Shown here one piece after another: positions 53,889 through 63,523 of a stretch of 64,000 nucleotides of DNA. A program made the position numbers and the translations under genes. The stretch is from Leptolyngbya sp. PCC 7375 (GTDB lineage: Bacteria > Cyanobacteriota > Cyanobacteriia > Phormidesmidales > Phormidesmidaceae). Every line of letters starts with the position of its first letter. The first letter of the stretch is position 1. A model generated the notes under the pieces. That model was not told the origin of the DNA, made no database searches, and worked only from the letters and a program-made list of their open reading frames with translations. The stretch lies in assembly GCF_000316115.1 (NCBI RefSeq), contig NZ_JH993797.1, forward strand, positions 1,908,486-1,972,485, written 5' to 3'.

Positions 53889-54806
53889 TTAGAACACATG
53901 CTCTAACAACGCCTGCCGCATCACATCCACGGGGGGTGGTTGCTGAGTCCATATTTCTAGAGCTGCAGCCCCCTGCTGCACGAGCATTTCTAACCCATCG
54001 AAGGTGCCCAGACCAGCAGCATTAGCCTGTTGTAAAAACCGTGTAGGCCGTGGCACATAGATTAAATCGTACGCAATGGCCTGACTGGGGAGTAAGACCA
54101 TCTGCTCGTCCGTTAGGGGAGAAGCTTCAATCTTAGGAGCCATACCGATGGGTGTGGCATTAACCACCAGACCGGCCTTTGGCAAAAGCTCGTCTAATCG
54201 ATCCCAAGTATGAACAGATAGATTGGGCTGTAGCGGAGACATCTCCCAACTTTGGGCAAATGCGGCCAGTTTATCGGCACTGCGCCCCACCACTAACACT
54301 TCGGGGCAACCGAGCTGGTGACAAGCGGCCACAACGGCACGGGCAGCCCCACCATTACCCAGAATGAGGGCTGGCGCATGGCTCCAATCCCGACCCAGGG
54401 CCCTCAGCGGTGCAATAAAGCCAGCGGCGTCCGTATTGGTACCGCACCAACCTTGATCACTCCACCACACCGTATTGACCGCCCCAATGGCCTGGGCAAC
54501 ATCTGAGACTTCGGTCAGCCATGGCATGATGGTTTGCTTGTGAGGGATGGTGATGTTAAATCCCTTTAAGCCAACGGCAGCAAAGCCATCGATTGCTGTT
54601 TTTAGCTGGTCGGGAGCAATGGGAAATGGCAGATAGACATAGTCTAAACCCAGGGTTGCGATCGCAGCATTATGCATAATTGGCGACATCGAATGTTTGA
54701 CTGGATAGCCAATGACACCAAGTAGCTGAGTTGTCCCCTTAACAGTCAACGGTTTAATCACCACAGGTTTACGTTGTGAATCGTCTAAGATGCGTAGCGC
54801 TCCCAA
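53889..54806 (-). CDS. aroE: Shikimate dehydrogenase
   Basis: 305 residues from ATG 54806. NADPH-dependent reduction of 3-dehydroshikimate to shikimate. Signatures: VIGYPVKHSMSPIMHNAAI (substrate Ser pair), FNITIPHKQTIMPWL (catalytic Lys), NTDAAGF (catalytic Asp), ILGNGGAARAVVAAC (nucleotide loop), NATPIGM and a DLIYVPRPTRFL block. The first 28 residues (to KGTTQLLGVIGYP) are not part of the usual fold, and a later start is conceivable. It converges with the ABC gene; 8 bases separate the two stops. Confidence 0.95.
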   Translation of the reverse strand: MGALRILDDSQRKPVVIKPLTVKGTTQLLGVIGYPVKHSMSPIMHNAAIATLGLDYVYLPFPIAPDQLKTAIDGFAAVGLKGFNITIPHKQTIMPWLTEVSDVAQAIGAVNTVWWSDQGWCGTNTDAAGFIAPLRALGRDWSHAPALILGNGGAARAVVAACHQLGCPEVLVVGRSADKLAAFAQSWEMSPLQPNLSVHTWDRLDELLPKAGLVVNATPIGMAPKIEASPLTDEQMVLLPSQAIAYDLIYVPRPTRFLQQANAAGLGTFDGLEMLVQQGAAALEIWTQQPPPVDVMRQALLEHVF

Positions 54807-54911
54807 TTACTTATAATGAAACCTGCTGCCTGGCAAGAAATCTGACGTTTCCCAACGTTTTCACCAGGATCAAGCCTGCTTACCAATCACCCGATTTAAC
54901 TCGCAACCACC

Positions 54912-56168
54912 GTGACAGCCACTCCGCTTTCTTCTTCCGTTTCTGCCGAACTGACCGCACCTGAGGTGCGCCCCGATAAATTAGGCCGCTTTGGCCGCTT
55001 TGGCGGTAAGTATGTTCCTGAAACTCTGATGCCTGCCCTAGTGGAACTGGAGGAAGCGTTTTATGCCTACCGCGATGAAGCTGGCTTTCAGGCAGAGCTC
55101 AACGGACTGTTAAAAGATTACGTCGGTCGAGCCAATCCCCTATATTTTGCAGAGCGCCTCACCGAATACTATGCCCGCCCCGACGGCAGCGGCCCGCAGA
55201 TCTATCTCAAGCGCGAAGACCTGAACCATACTGGAGCTCACAAAATCAACAACGCCCTTGGCCAGGTTTTGCTAGCCAAGCGTATGGGCAAAAAGCGCAT
55301 TATTGCTGAAACCGGTGCCGGTCAGCATGGTGTGGCCACAGCCACCGTCTGTGCCCGGTTTGGCATCGAATGTGTGATTTATATGGGCGTTCATGACATG
55401 GAACGCCAGGCCCTAAACGTGTTCCGTATGCGCCTGATGGGAGCCACGGTACAGCCCGTTAGCTCCGGCACCGGCACCCTCAAAGATGCCACCTCTGAAG
55501 CGATTCGCGACTGGGTTACCAACGTGGAGAGCACCCACTACATTTTGGGCTCGGTGGCTGGCCCCCACCCTTACCCCATGATTGTGCGCGAGTTCCACGC
55601 CATCATCGGCCAAGAAACCCGGGCCCAGTGCCAGGAAAAATGGGGTGGTCTACCCGATATTTTGGTTGCCTGTGTCGGTGGTGGCTCCAATGCCATGGGG
55701 CTATTCCATGATTTCATCAATGAGCCCTCTGTACGCATGATTGGCATAGAAGCCTCCGGTGAAGGGGTGAGCACAGGTAAACATGCAGCCACCCTCACCG
55801 CAGGGCGGGTGGGTGTTCTCCATGGAGCCATGAGCTTCCTACTGCAAGATGGCGATGGCCAGGTGATCGAACCCCACTCCATCAGCGCCGGTCTTGACTA
55901 CCCCGGTGTTGGTCCTGAGCACAGCTATCTGAAGGAAATTGGCCGTGCAGAATATTACGGAGTCACCGATCAAGAAGCCCTGGATGCTTTTCAGCTGCTG
56001 TCGCAACGGGAAGGAATTATTCCAGCCCTGGAAACAGCCCACGCCTTTGCCTATCTTGAAAAGCTCTGCCCTCAGTTAGACGGCAGTCCAAAAATTGTGC
56101 TTAACTGCTCTGGGCGAGGCGATAAGGATGTGCAGACTGTCGCTAAAATTCTGAAGTTTGACCGTTAG
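54912..56168 (+). CDS. trpB: Tryptophan synthase beta chain
   Basis: 418 residues from GTG 54912. Condenses indole with serine. [17 protein letters not shown] starts the conserved part; the PLP lysine is in [15 protein letters not shown], then [17 protein letters not shown], the phosphate loop [10 protein letters not shown], and [16 protein letters not shown]. Length and motifs are standard for TrpB1. trpA is not adjacent, as often in cyanobacteria. It is divergent from aroE by 105 bp. Confidence 0.97.
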   Translation: MTATPLSSSVSAELTAPEVRPDKLGRFGRFGGKYVPETLMPALVELEEAFYAYRDEAGFQAELNGLLKDYVGRANPLYFAERLTEYYARPDGSGPQIYLKREDLNHTGAHKINNALGQVLLAKRMGKKRIIAETGAGQHGVATATVCARFGIECVIYMGVHDMERQALNVFRMRLMGATVQPVSSGTGTLKDATSEAIRDWVTNVESTHYILGSVAGPHPYPMIVREFHAIIGQETRAQCQEKWGGLPDILVACVGGGSNAMGLFHDFINEPSVRMIGIEASGEGVSTGKHAATLTAGRVGVLHGAMSFLLQDGDGQVIEPHSISAGLDYPGVGPEHSYLKEIGRAEYYGVTDQEALDAFQLLSQREGIIPALETAHAFAYLEKLCPQLDGSPKIVLNCSGRGDKDVQTVAKILKFDR

Positions 56169-56309
56169 AGAACGTTTAAGTTTTGAGTGATGGATTTTGA
56201 ATTTTAGGGGTTTTGCTGGCTAACACCTTAGCGGCGCACCGTAACGCAAAGCTCAGAACCCAAAACTCCAGTACTCTAAATGCTGATGTAACCACAGGAA
56301 ATTCTTAAC

Positions 56310-56933
56310 TTGGAAAACTTTGAGGTTTGCGATCGCGACATTCCCAAGTCGCTGCTGGAACGTTATTCATCATCCGATGCCATCGCTATCGATACTGAAA
56401 CCATGGGGCTTAACCCCCTACGCGATCGGCTATGTCTAGTGCAACTCTGTGATACTACCGGGTACACATCAGCGGTGCGCATCGAACCGGGACAAACCAG
56501 CGCCCCCAACCTGAAATTACTGCTCGAAACCTCCAGTATTCTCAAGATTTTTCATTTCGCTCGGTTTGACATGGCCACACTCAAACACCATCTATGCATT
56601 GATGTGAGCCCAGTATTCTGCACCAAAATTGCCAGCAAACTAGCTCGCACCTACAGTCCTCGACACGGCTTGAAGGAACTCGTCAAAGAAATCGCTGGTG
56701 TAGAACTTGATAAGAGTGCCCAAAGCTCTGATTGGGGAAATGTGCAGGATCTAAGCGATGAGCAGTTAGCCTATGCTGCTAACGATGTTCGTTATCTCCA
56801 TGAGCTGTCAAAGCAACTCACGCTAATGCTCCAGCGGGAAGGACGGTGGCCCCTGGCCGAGGCCTGTTTCCAGTGTTTGCCCACCTTTATCCAGTTGGAT
56901 CTACACCAGTATCCAAATATTTTTGAGCACTAG
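56310..56933 (+). CDS. RNase D-like 3'-5' exonuclease
   Basis: 207 residues from a TTG at 56310 (MENFEVCDRD); no better ATG precedes the domain. The DEDDy catalytic set is complete: AIDTETMGL (D, E), IFHFARFDMATL (D), LAYAANDVRYLHEL (Tyr and D). It has only the exonuclease domain, without the HRDC domains of E. coli RNase D, so it belongs to the short form common in cyanobacteria and alphaproteobacteria. Likely role: RNA 3' end trimming. Confidence 0.9.
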   Translation: MENFEVCDRDIPKSLLERYSSSDAIAIDTETMGLNPLRDRLCLVQLCDTTGYTSAVRIEPGQTSAPNLKLLLETSSILKIFHFARFDMATLKHHLCIDVSPVFCTKIASKLARTYSPRHGLKELVKEIAGVELDKSAQSSDWGNVQDLSDEQLAYAANDVRYLHELSKQLTLMLQREGRWPLAEACFQCLPTFIQLDLHQYPNIFEH

Positions 56934-57443
56934 TAAAAGAACAGGTGCACGAGGCGTGGACGGCGACTGAGTCACCGTCCATGCTTGGTGTGTGTTTAAA
57001 CAACTATTCTTTATACGCTCTTGTTTTATTAAAGAATCAAGAATTCTTTGATTTTCGGGGAACCCTTGAACTAGGCGTATCAGTGTAGTGAACAATACAT
57101 CGGAGATACATTGATTTTTTCTTGACCAAATCTTCAGTGATAGTTGGTCAGACAATCGGAACCCAAGTCTTGATAAAAGTACATATCGAGCAGCTCATCA
57201 GTCAATACATTTGCCCGCCTAGGGAAAGTGAGGGACTGGTAAAGCTACATAAGGTTCCGGACGAGACAGGACTTCAGGAGTTAAACATAAAGTGCTGAAC
57301 AGGCATTTTTCTATCACTCCTTTATGGATGATCTGTTGTATGTGGAGTTTCGTTAAAGAAGCCCACTTGCCAATGGTGTTTGTTATGTCAGTACGCCATT
57401 AATGTCATCAAAGGTGTTCGTTAATTTATTAACTATTAACTAT
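56934..57443. other. 510-bp intergenic region
   Basis: No gene recognised. Just after the RNase stop is a near-perfect 12-bp stem (TGGACGGCGACT/AGTCACCGTCCA, 56957-56981), a possible transcript-end hairpin without a clear T tract. The rest precedes the sugar operon and probably contains its promoter. Confidence 0.4.
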
Positions 57444-58217
57444 ATGAAAGCTGTCATTCTAGCTGGTGGTTTGGGGACTCGTCTCAGCGAAGAAACCGCT
57501 ATTAAACCGAAACCTATGGTCGAGATTGGTGGCAAGCCCATTCTTTGGCACATCATGAAGATCTACTCCCAACACGGGATTAATGACTTTATTGTCTGCT
57601 GCGGTTATAAGGGCTATGTCATCAAGGAATATTTTGCTAATTATTTTCTCCACATGTCAGATGTCACCTTTGACATGCGGTTTAACCAAATGAATGTTCA
57701 TGCAGGTAAAGCAGAGCCCTGGCGTGTAACTCTAGTGGACACAGGTGATTCCACCATGACCGGTGGTCGTCTCAAGCGGGTAAGAGAGCATCTTGGCAGT
57801 GAAGATTTCTGCTTTACCTACGGGGACGGCGTTTCCAGTGTGAACGTGACTGAGCTAATCGAATTCCACAAGCAACAGGGAACATTGGCGACATTGACAG
57901 CTGTTCAGCCTCCTGGCAGATTTGGTGCTATTTCCCTAGGTCAAGAGCAAACTAAGATCACCAAGTTCCATGAGAAGCCTGAAGGCGACGGTGCCTGGAT
58001 CAACGGTGGCTTTTTTGTCCTTAATCCTCAAGTCATTGACTACATTGACGATGACTCAATCTCTTGGGAGAAGGAGCCCCTGCAAAAGCTAGCCCACATG
58101 GAAGAGCTTTCGGCCTATAAGCATGATGGTTTCTGGCAGCCCATGGATACCCTCCGGGACAAGCGCTACCTAGAAAAGCTTTGGCAGGCTAATGAAGCAC
58201 CTTGGAAGAGCTGGTAA
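57444..58217 (+). CDS. rfbF: Glucose-1-phosphate cytidylyltransferase
   Basis: 257 residues from ATG 57444 ([17 protein letters not shown]); an upstream in-frame start at 57402 does not fit the family. Makes CDP-glucose from glucose-1-phosphate and [37 protein letters not shown] is the signature (nucleotide loop and Lys), followed by [22 protein letters not shown] and FGAISL. It is the first gene of a four-gene operon (rfbF, rfbG, epimerase, dehydrogenase) for a CDP-linked modified hexose. Confidence 0.95.
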   Translation: MKAVILAGGLGTRLSEETAIKPKPMVEIGGKPILWHIMKIYSQHGINDFIVCCGYKGYVIKEYFANYFLHMSDVTFDMRFNQMNVHAGKAEPWRVTLVDTGDSTMTGGRLKRVREHLGSEDFCFTYGDGVSSVNVTELIEFHKQQGTLATLTAVQPPGRFGAISLGQEQTKITKFHEKPEGDGAWINGGFFVLNPQVIDYIDDDSISWEKEPLQKLAHMEELSAYKHDGFWQPMDTLRDKRYLEKLWQANEAPWKSW

Positions 58218-58230
58218 CCCATAAATATCT

Positions 58231-58262
58231 AAGACTGATATCTACACCAGAGATCAGTCTTT
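58231..58262 (+). terminator. Hairpin after rfbF
   Basis: AAGACTGAT ... ATCAGTCTT with a 13-base loop that contains an extra TCT/AGA pair, followed by T-rich TTCTTA. It is a weak intrinsic terminator or an RNA-stability hairpin within the operon, 150 bp before rfbG. Confidence 0.5.
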
Positions 58263-58367
58263 CTTACCTAGGAGCCTAAGTCTACTAACGACTTAGCGCT
58301 CCTGCACGAGTTTTTCATTGTCGTATGTCGGCAACATTAGATTTTTTACTGTATTGAAGGAACAGTT

Positions 58368-59444
58368 ATGAATGCTGATTTTTGGCGCGGTAAGCGAGTT
58401 TTTGTAACTGGTCACACAGGATTTAAGGGTAGTTGGTTATCTCTCTGGTTGCAACAACTCGGTGCTGAAGTTGTTGGCTATGCGTTGAATCCTCCTACCT
58501 CACCGAGTCTGTTTGAGGTAGCGAAGGTGGGCAATGACATGATGTCCATTGAAGGCGATGTGAGAGATCTGGTGAGTTTGCAAGATGCGATCGCATCCCA
58601 CAAACCCGAGATTATTTTCCATATGGCGGCTCAGCCGCTGGTGCGCTACTCCTACAAAAATCCTGTAGAGACCTATGCCACCAATGTCATGGGCACCGTT
58701 CACCTGCTAGAAGCTGTACGGCAAACCGATAGTACCCGTGTAGTCGTGAACATTACCAGCGACAAATGCTACGAAAACCAGGAATGGGTTTGGGGATATC
58801 GCGAAAATGAAGCCATGGGAGGGCACGATCCTTATTCCAACAGTAAGGGATGTGCTGAGTTAGTTGCCTCTGCCTATCGCAATTCCTACTTCAACAAAGA
58901 CAACTACGCTGAGCACGGCGTCGGTGTGTCCAGCGTCAGAGCGGGTAATGTCATTGGTGGTGGAGACTGGGCCGGTGACCGCCTAATTCCTGATATTATT
59001 CGCGCCATTATCGCCGGTGAGTCCGTCCTTATCCGTAGCCCAAATGCGATTCGTCCCTGGCAGCATGTGCTAGAGCCCCTCAATGGCTACATGACCCTAG
59101 CTGAGCAGATGTGGGACAGTGGCACTGACTTAGCAGAAGGCTGGAACTTTGGCCCTAACGACAGCGATGCCCGCCCCGTATCCTGGATTACAGAACAGTT
59201 AACTCAACTGTGGGGAGATGGTGCTAGTTGGCAACTAGACACCAAAGTTAACCCCCACGAAGCAACGTATCTTAAGTTAGACTGCTCCAAAGCGAAAAGT
59301 CGTCTCAAGTGGGCACCAAAACTAGATCTAGCAACAACTCTAGATTGGATCGTTGAATGGTATCACGGATACATCAGGGAAGATAACATGCATCAGATGA
59401 CCGTAGCGCAGATTCAACGCTATGAAGCACTGAAAGCAGGTTAA
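58368..59444 (+). CDS. rfbG: CDP-glucose 4,6-dehydratase
   Basis: 358 residues with AAGGAA before the ATG. An extended short-chain dehydrogenase: VFVTGHTGFKGSWLSLWLQQLGA (NAD loop), VRAGNVIGGGDWA, and catalytic YSNSKGCAEL (Tyr-x3-Lys). Converts CDP-glucose to CDP-4-keto-6-deoxyglucose, the branch point to 3,6-dideoxyhexoses and other sugars. A full-length, typical member; second gene of the operon. Confidence 0.95.
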   Translation: MNADFWRGKRVFVTGHTGFKGSWLSLWLQQLGAEVVGYALNPPTSPSLFEVAKVGNDMMSIEGDVRDLVSLQDAIASHKPEIIFHMAAQPLVRYSYKNPVETYATNVMGTVHLLEAVRQTDSTRVVVNITSDKCYENQEWVWGYRENEAMGGHDPYSNSKGCAELVASAYRNSYFNKDNYAEHGVGVSSVRAGNVIGGGDWAGDRLIPDIIRAIIAGESVLIRSPNAIRPWQHVLEPLNGYMTLAEQMWDSGTDLAEGWNFGPNDSDARPVSWITEQLTQLWGDGASWQLDTKVNPHEATYLKLDCSKAKSRLKWAPKLDLATTLDWIVEWYHGYIREDNMHQMTVAQIQRYEALKAG

Positions 59445-59531
59445 ATAAATCTGGAGGGTGGGCCACAGCCATCCTCCCATGCATTGCCCTAACCTTTGTT
59501 ATAAGTATCTGTTCACAGATAGTCGACACCT

Positions 59532-60101
59532 ATGATTTTTAACGAAACCTCCATTCAGGGGGTCTATATTATTGACCTTGAGCTCCTCAAAGATGATCGA
59601 GGATTTTTTGCCCGCACCTTCTGTGCACAAGAGTTTGAAGAGCGGGGTCTCAAACCAGTCGTAGCCCAGTGCAATATGTCTTTTAACTACAAAAAAGGCA
59701 CCCTGCGGGGCATGCACTTCCAGATTCCCCCTGCTACGGAAACCAAGCTGGTACGCTGCACTCAAGGCGCAATCTATGACGTTATCGTTGATCTGCGCAA
59801 AGATTCACCCACATACCTATGTCATGTCGGTGTGGAGCTAACTGCCGACAACAGACGTGCGCTATACGTCCCCGAAATGTTCGCCCACGGTTACCAAACC
59901 CTGACCGACAATGCGGAAGTGACCTACCAGGTTACCGAATTTTATACCCCCGGCTACGAGCGAGGCTTACGTTACAGCGATCCCAAACTAGCCATTGACT
60001 GGCCCTTACCAGTAAAAACTATTTCTAACAAAGATGCCAACTGGCCGCTGTTAACCGACCAGCAAAGTGATCAACCCGTTTCAGTAGGAGCCTCATCATG
60101 A
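59532..60101 (+). CDS. dTDP-4-dehydrorhamnose 3,5-epimerase (RfbC)-family protein
   Basis: 189 residues. A cupin-like epimerase: IQGVYIIDLELLKDDRGFFARTF, LRGMHFQIPPATETKLVRC with the catalytic His, and FAHGYQTLTDNAEVTYQV. In this operon the substrate is more likely a CDP-4-keto-6-deoxyhexose than a dTDP sugar, because neighbours make CDP-glucose derivatives. Its stop overlaps the next start by 4 bases (ATGA), so the two are translationally coupled. Confidence 0.88.
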   Translation: MIFNETSIQGVYIIDLELLKDDRGFFARTFCAQEFEERGLKPVVAQCNMSFNYKKGTLRGMHFQIPPATETKLVRCTQGAIYDVIVDLRKDSPTYLCHVGVELTADNRRALYVPEMFAHGYQTLTDNAEVTYQVTEFYTPGYERGLRYSDPKLAIDWPLPVKTISNKDANWPLLTDQQSDQPVSVGASS

Positions 60102-61396
60102 TTATTGTCGATACAGCCCTAAAAGCCCGTGCAGAAGCAGGCAATCCTGTCCGCGTGGGCATGATCGGTGCAGGCTTTATGGGACGCGGCATTGCCAACC
60201 AAATTATCCACTCCGTTCCTGGCATGGAACTAGTAGCTGTTTATAACCGCAGTCTAGACGGTGCCAAGCGCGCTTACGAAGAGGCTGGCGTTGATCATTT
60301 TCAGACCGTTAAAACGGTAGCCGAGTTAGAAGACGCCATCAACAAAGGCAAGCCCGCCGTCACCGAAGATGCATCTCTGCTGTGCAAAGCAGAAAACATC
60401 GATGCATTGGTAGAAGTCACCGGCACAATTGAGTTTGGTGCTCAGATTGTGATGGAAGCCATCAACAACAAAAAGCATGTTGTTCTAATGAACGCAGAGC
60501 TTGATGGTACTGTGGGCCCAATGCTTAAGGTTTATGCTGACCGAGCTGGTGTTGTGCTATCTAACTGTGATGGAGACCAGCCGGGTGTAGAGATGAACCT
60601 CTATCGCTATGTCAAGAGCATTGGCTTTACGCCTCTCCTCTGTGGCAATATTAAAGGCCTCCAAGACCGCTATCGGAACCCTACGACTCAGGCGAGTTTT
60701 GCCGCCAAGTGGAAGCAGGCAGCCTACATGGTAACCAGCTTTGCAGACGGTACTAAAATCTCTTTTGAGCAGGCAATTGTAGCCAACGCTACCGGCATGA
60801 AAGTCGCCCAGCGTGGAATGTTAGGCTATGATTTTCGTGGCCATGTGGATGACATGACCCACCTATACGATGTAGACCAGCTGAAGTCTCTAGGGGGAAT
60901 TGTTGATTATGTTGTTGGCGCTCAGCCTGCAGCTGGTGTATTTATTTATGCCACCAACGAAGATCCCAAACATCAGCACTATCTGAACTACTACAAGCGT
61001 GGCGAGGGTCCCCTATATAGTTTCTACACGCCCTATCACATTTGCCATTTTGAGGTTCCTCTTTCTTTGGCTCGTGCCGCCTTATTTAACGATGCGGTCA
61101 TGGCTCCCCTAGGAAAACCCATGGTGGATGTCGTGGCCACAGCCAAAATCGACCTCAAAGAAGGTGAAACTCTGGATGGCATCGGCTACTACATGACCTA
61201 CGGTCAGTGCGAAAATTCTGATGTAGCTCTATCAGAAAATTTATTGCCCATGGGTCTTGCAGAAGGCTGTAAACTCAAGCGTCCTGTTGCCAAGGATACC
61301 GTTTTAACCTACGACGATATTATCTTGCCAGAAGGACGTTTCTGCGACAAATTGCGCTCTGAGCAAGACTCCTACTTTGCCACTGCAGCTGTTTAA
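60098..61396 (+). CDS. NAD(P)-dependent oxidoreductase with SAF domain
   Basis: 432 residues. N-terminal Rossmann fold (RVGMIGAGFMGRGIANQI), a homoserine-dehydrogenase-like core (VEVTGTIEFGAQIVMEAI, VLSNCDGDQPGVEMNLYRYV) and a C-terminal SAF domain (MGLAEGCKLKRPVAKDTVLTYDDI). Proteins of this kind sit in CDP/dTDP-sugar or lipopolysaccharide clusters. The catalysed step is not established; it may reduce or dehydrogenate an acyl or aldehyde intermediate attached to the sugar. Last gene of the operon, with a terminator 26 bp downstream. Confidence 0.82.
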   Translation: MIIVDTALKARAEAGNPVRVGMIGAGFMGRGIANQIIHSVPGMELVAVYNRSLDGAKRAYEEAGVDHFQTVKTVAELEDAINKGKPAVTEDASLLCKAENIDALVEVTGTIEFGAQIVMEAINNKKHVVLMNAELDGTVGPMLKVYADRAGVVLSNCDGDQPGVEMNLYRYVKSIGFTPLLCGNIKGLQDRYRNPTTQASFAAKWKQAAYMVTSFADGTKISFEQAIVANATGMKVAQRGMLGYDFRGHVDDMTHLYDVDQLKSLGGIVDYVVGAQPAAGVFIYATNEDPKHQHYLNYYKRGEGPLYSFYTPYHICHFEVPLSLARAALFNDAVMAPLGKPMVDVVATAKIDLKEGETLDGIGYYMTYGQCENSDVALSENLLPMGLAEGCKLKRPVAKDTVLTYDDIILPEGRFCDKLRSEQDSYFATAAV

Positions 61397-61422
61397 TAAG
61401 CTGTTTGAAAACAAAGCATCGG

Positions 61423-61455
61423 TGAGCCAGCATTCTGTATTAGAGCGCTGGCTCA
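61423..61455. terminator. Terminator between the sugar operon and the DUF1822 gene
   Basis: TGAGCCAGC ... GCTGGCTCA with a 15-base loop, preceded by AAACAAAG and followed by TATCTTATTC. It lies between two convergent transcripts and could serve both. Confidence 0.65.
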
Positions 61456-61503
61456 TATCTTATTCAAAAACCAGAGTTGACTATGGTGTAATTTGAGCAG
61501 CCA

Positions 61504-62469
61504 TCAAATCAAAAAATTCTCCACTACCGATGCATCGTCCAAGTCAATGCGGATTGTGAAAGGCTCTCCTGGATAGCCTCGGAAATAAAGTTGAAGGTAA
61601 TTATCTACGCTACGAGCCTGAGCCGTTAAACATACAGTATCTGTCTCATCTAGCACCGTTACAATAAGTCTCTGAGGCAAATACACGTTTTCCCCCATGG
61701 GATAGAGACGCATAGCAATATTCACAACTGTTGCACTTTCTTGTTGCACATCAAGCACCAGAGCAACCTGTTCCGTACCCAAGGTTAAATTTAAGTCTAA
61801 TGGTTTAGCTCGTTTTACCTGGACAGGTGTCTCTCTCTGAGCTGTCTGCCCTCCTTGCCTAAATGCTGGCACCCATAGATATTGAGCTAATAAATCTTCT
61901 GCTAACTGCCAGCCATCTTCAACCTGCCCCTCCAACCACTGGCCAAGGCGAGTTAGCTGAGATGACACTTGACCAGATTGGCTTTGACCAAATTGGTCAA
62001 GATGTACTGGCAAGTCATCCATGGATCGAAGCTGGGCTAATCTCAAATACGGATACGTTGACGAAACCTCAGTACCAAAGCCTAACAGTGAGGCTTCACC
62101 TGCTACTTCATCCAGTTCAACAGCCACATAACCAATGCGTTCTGTGAGAACTTCCAGAGGCAGGGTAATATCCCCTGACAAAACGGGACGACATTCCAGG
62201 CGACCTACCCTGGGAATCACTAAATCAGCAACATCTTCTGTTAACTGAAGTACTGGATTCCAACTATCACTGTGGTTCAAATCAGTGGGGACACCTAGAG
62301 CACTTAAAAAATCATGCATTACCCAAACTGCCAGGGTATTCCGTCTCACCCTCTCAGAAATCCTTGCTTGAGTATGTTCTTGAGCAAACTGTTGAGCAAT
62401 TCTTTTACCCTGTTGTGTAATCGGCCAAATCAGACTAGCTGCGTTACCACTCCGTTGCATATAGCTCAT
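61504..62469 (-). CDS. DUF1822 family protein
   Basis: 321 residues, soluble. Typical DUF1822 marks: RRNTLAVWVMHDFLSALGV near the N-terminus, YVAVELDEVAGEASLLGF, LPVHLDQFG, LGQWLEG.VEDGWQ and a beta-rich C-terminus (VALVLDVQQESATVVNIAMRLYPMG, VYLPQRLIVTVLDE). A cyanobacteria-specific family usually encoded next to a sigma-like gene and CHAT/CHASE2 genes. It is 53 bp downstream of such a sigma-like gene here. Function unknown; a regulatory or stress-response role is inferred from linkage. Confidence 0.8.
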   Translation of the reverse strand: MSYMQRSGNAASLIWPITQQGKRIAQQFAQEHTQARISERVRRNTLAVWVMHDFLSALGVPTDLNHSDSWNPVLQLTEDVADLVIPRVGRLECRPVLSGDITLPLEVLTERIGYVAVELDEVAGEASLLGFGTEVSSTYPYLRLAQLRSMDDLPVHLDQFGQSQSGQVSSQLTRLGQWLEGQVEDGWQLAEDLLAQYLWVPAFRQGGQTAQRETPVQVKRAKPLDLNLTLGTEQVALVLDVQQESATVVNIAMRLYPMGENVYLPQRLIVTVLDETDTVCLTAQARSVDNYLQLYFRGYPGEPFTIRIDLDDASVVENFLI

Positions 62470-62522
62470 AGGTAAAGTCTCCGATATATGTTGGCAGTCA
62501 TTGTTTTAAATAAAAAATTTTA

Positions 62523-63218
62523 TTAAGAATTCAAGTGCCCCTCGGCACGACCAAACTCGCGTAAGCGAGGTTTACATTGACGACGATAAAAGCTTTCAAG
62601 GGTTTTATAGGAAACACCAAACTCTTTTTCTAAAGCATGCCAAGGTGTTTCTGGCGGTAGTCGTCTGCGGATCATCTCATAGCAGTTAATGGTCGGATGA
62701 TTAGCAATGTGAATCCGACGTAGTTCATCCATATTTTGTCCTAACCAGTCCTGCACCCTCTCTAAAATTGGTGGGATCTCGGGTTTAGCAGTTAACTTTT
62801 CAATAATGGCGGTAGTGCCGCCTTCCTCGTTATAAGCAGAAATGTATCGCTTGCGGTCTGCCTGAACAAGCTGCTCAAAATCTAGTAAACGAAACTTGAG
62901 ATAGGCATTTAACCAGGTCACTACACTGGCAATTTCTGGATCATACGGCTTGGCTGTTTTACCCTCACATAGATTCTGACAAAGATAGATCCATGTTTGT
63001 TGGAGGGCATCTTGATAGTATGCGCTATGGTCATGCCACAGACGAGGTTTGACCAAACGAATTAGCTGAGTTAAATATCGCTGGCGTTCTACACTACCAA
63101 AGTGGTGACAACAGGCTTCACATGCCAACCGACGTAATTCATCTGGGGAGTCATTCATGGATAGATCTGGTTTACTCCATCTGAGAATTGCCAGCATCAG
63201 CATTTTCCCATCTATCAA
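62523..63218 (-). CDS. Sigma-70-like regulatory protein of the DUF1822-linked type
   Basis: 231 residues from 63218; a start at 63158 (MNDSPDELRRL) is equally plausible. It has a sigma region 2-like part (YQDALQQTWIYLCQNL...TWLNAYLKFRLLDF) and a C-terminal region 4-like helix-turn-helix (TPWHALEKEFGVSYKTLESFYRRQCKPRLREFG). This is the divergent cyanobacterial ECF-like class found upstream of DUF1822. It likely directs RNA polymerase to a small regulon, perhaps including the CHAT/TIR genes of this window; inference only. Confidence 0.75.
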   Translation of the reverse strand: MIDGKMLMLAILRWSKPDLSMNDSPDELRRLACEACCHHFGSVERQRYLTQLIRLVKPRLWHDHSAYYQDALQQTWIYLCQNLCEGKTAKPYDPEIASVVTWLNAYLKFRLLDFEQLVQADRKRYISAYNEEGGTTAIIEKLTAKPEIPPILERVQDWLGQNMDELRRIHIANHPTINCYEMIRRRLPPETPWHALEKEFGVSYKTLESFYRRQCKPRLREFGRAEGHLNS

Positions 63219-63523
63219 ATTTACATAGCTGTGAATTCATCAGACAAAATTTCAAAGATTCTGCAGCTGTCTTCAATATTTTACAAAAAGCAACAAAAGC
63301 TGCTGAAAATTCACTAGCAAGCATTCTAATCCTGATGGACTTATGCTGGGCTATAGCTACTGTTGCTCAGCGCCTGAAACAGCAGATAGAAAATATAGCT
63401 TGGCTCACATAGTTAACAAAATCAGTTTTTGCTGTATACATTCAGCAAAAACTGAGGAGGCCTAAAAGCCACCTCAGTTATAGAAAGAATAACCTAATTT
63501 TTTAAGTTCTAAAGAATCAGGAT
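63219..63523. other. Intergenic region, sigma-like gene to kinase
   Basis: About 300 bases. A plus-strand frame at 63188-63412 has no family resemblance and is not called. The region holds a strong terminator for the upstream minus-strand kinase gene (63446-63480). Confidence 0.4.
63446..63480 (-). terminator. Intrinsic terminator after the kinase gene
   Basis: On the minus strand AACTGAGGTGGC-TTTTA-GGCCTCCTCAGTTTTTGC: a near-perfect stem followed by TTTTT. The T tract also forms part of an alternative hairpin (CAGTTTTTGCTG/CAGCAAAAACTG, 63423-63454) that competes with it. Confidence 0.75.

Noticed and set aside
63188..63412. 74-codon plus-strand frame near the sigma-like gene
   Set aside because: It overlaps the 5' end of the minus-strand sigma-like gene and shows no motif.
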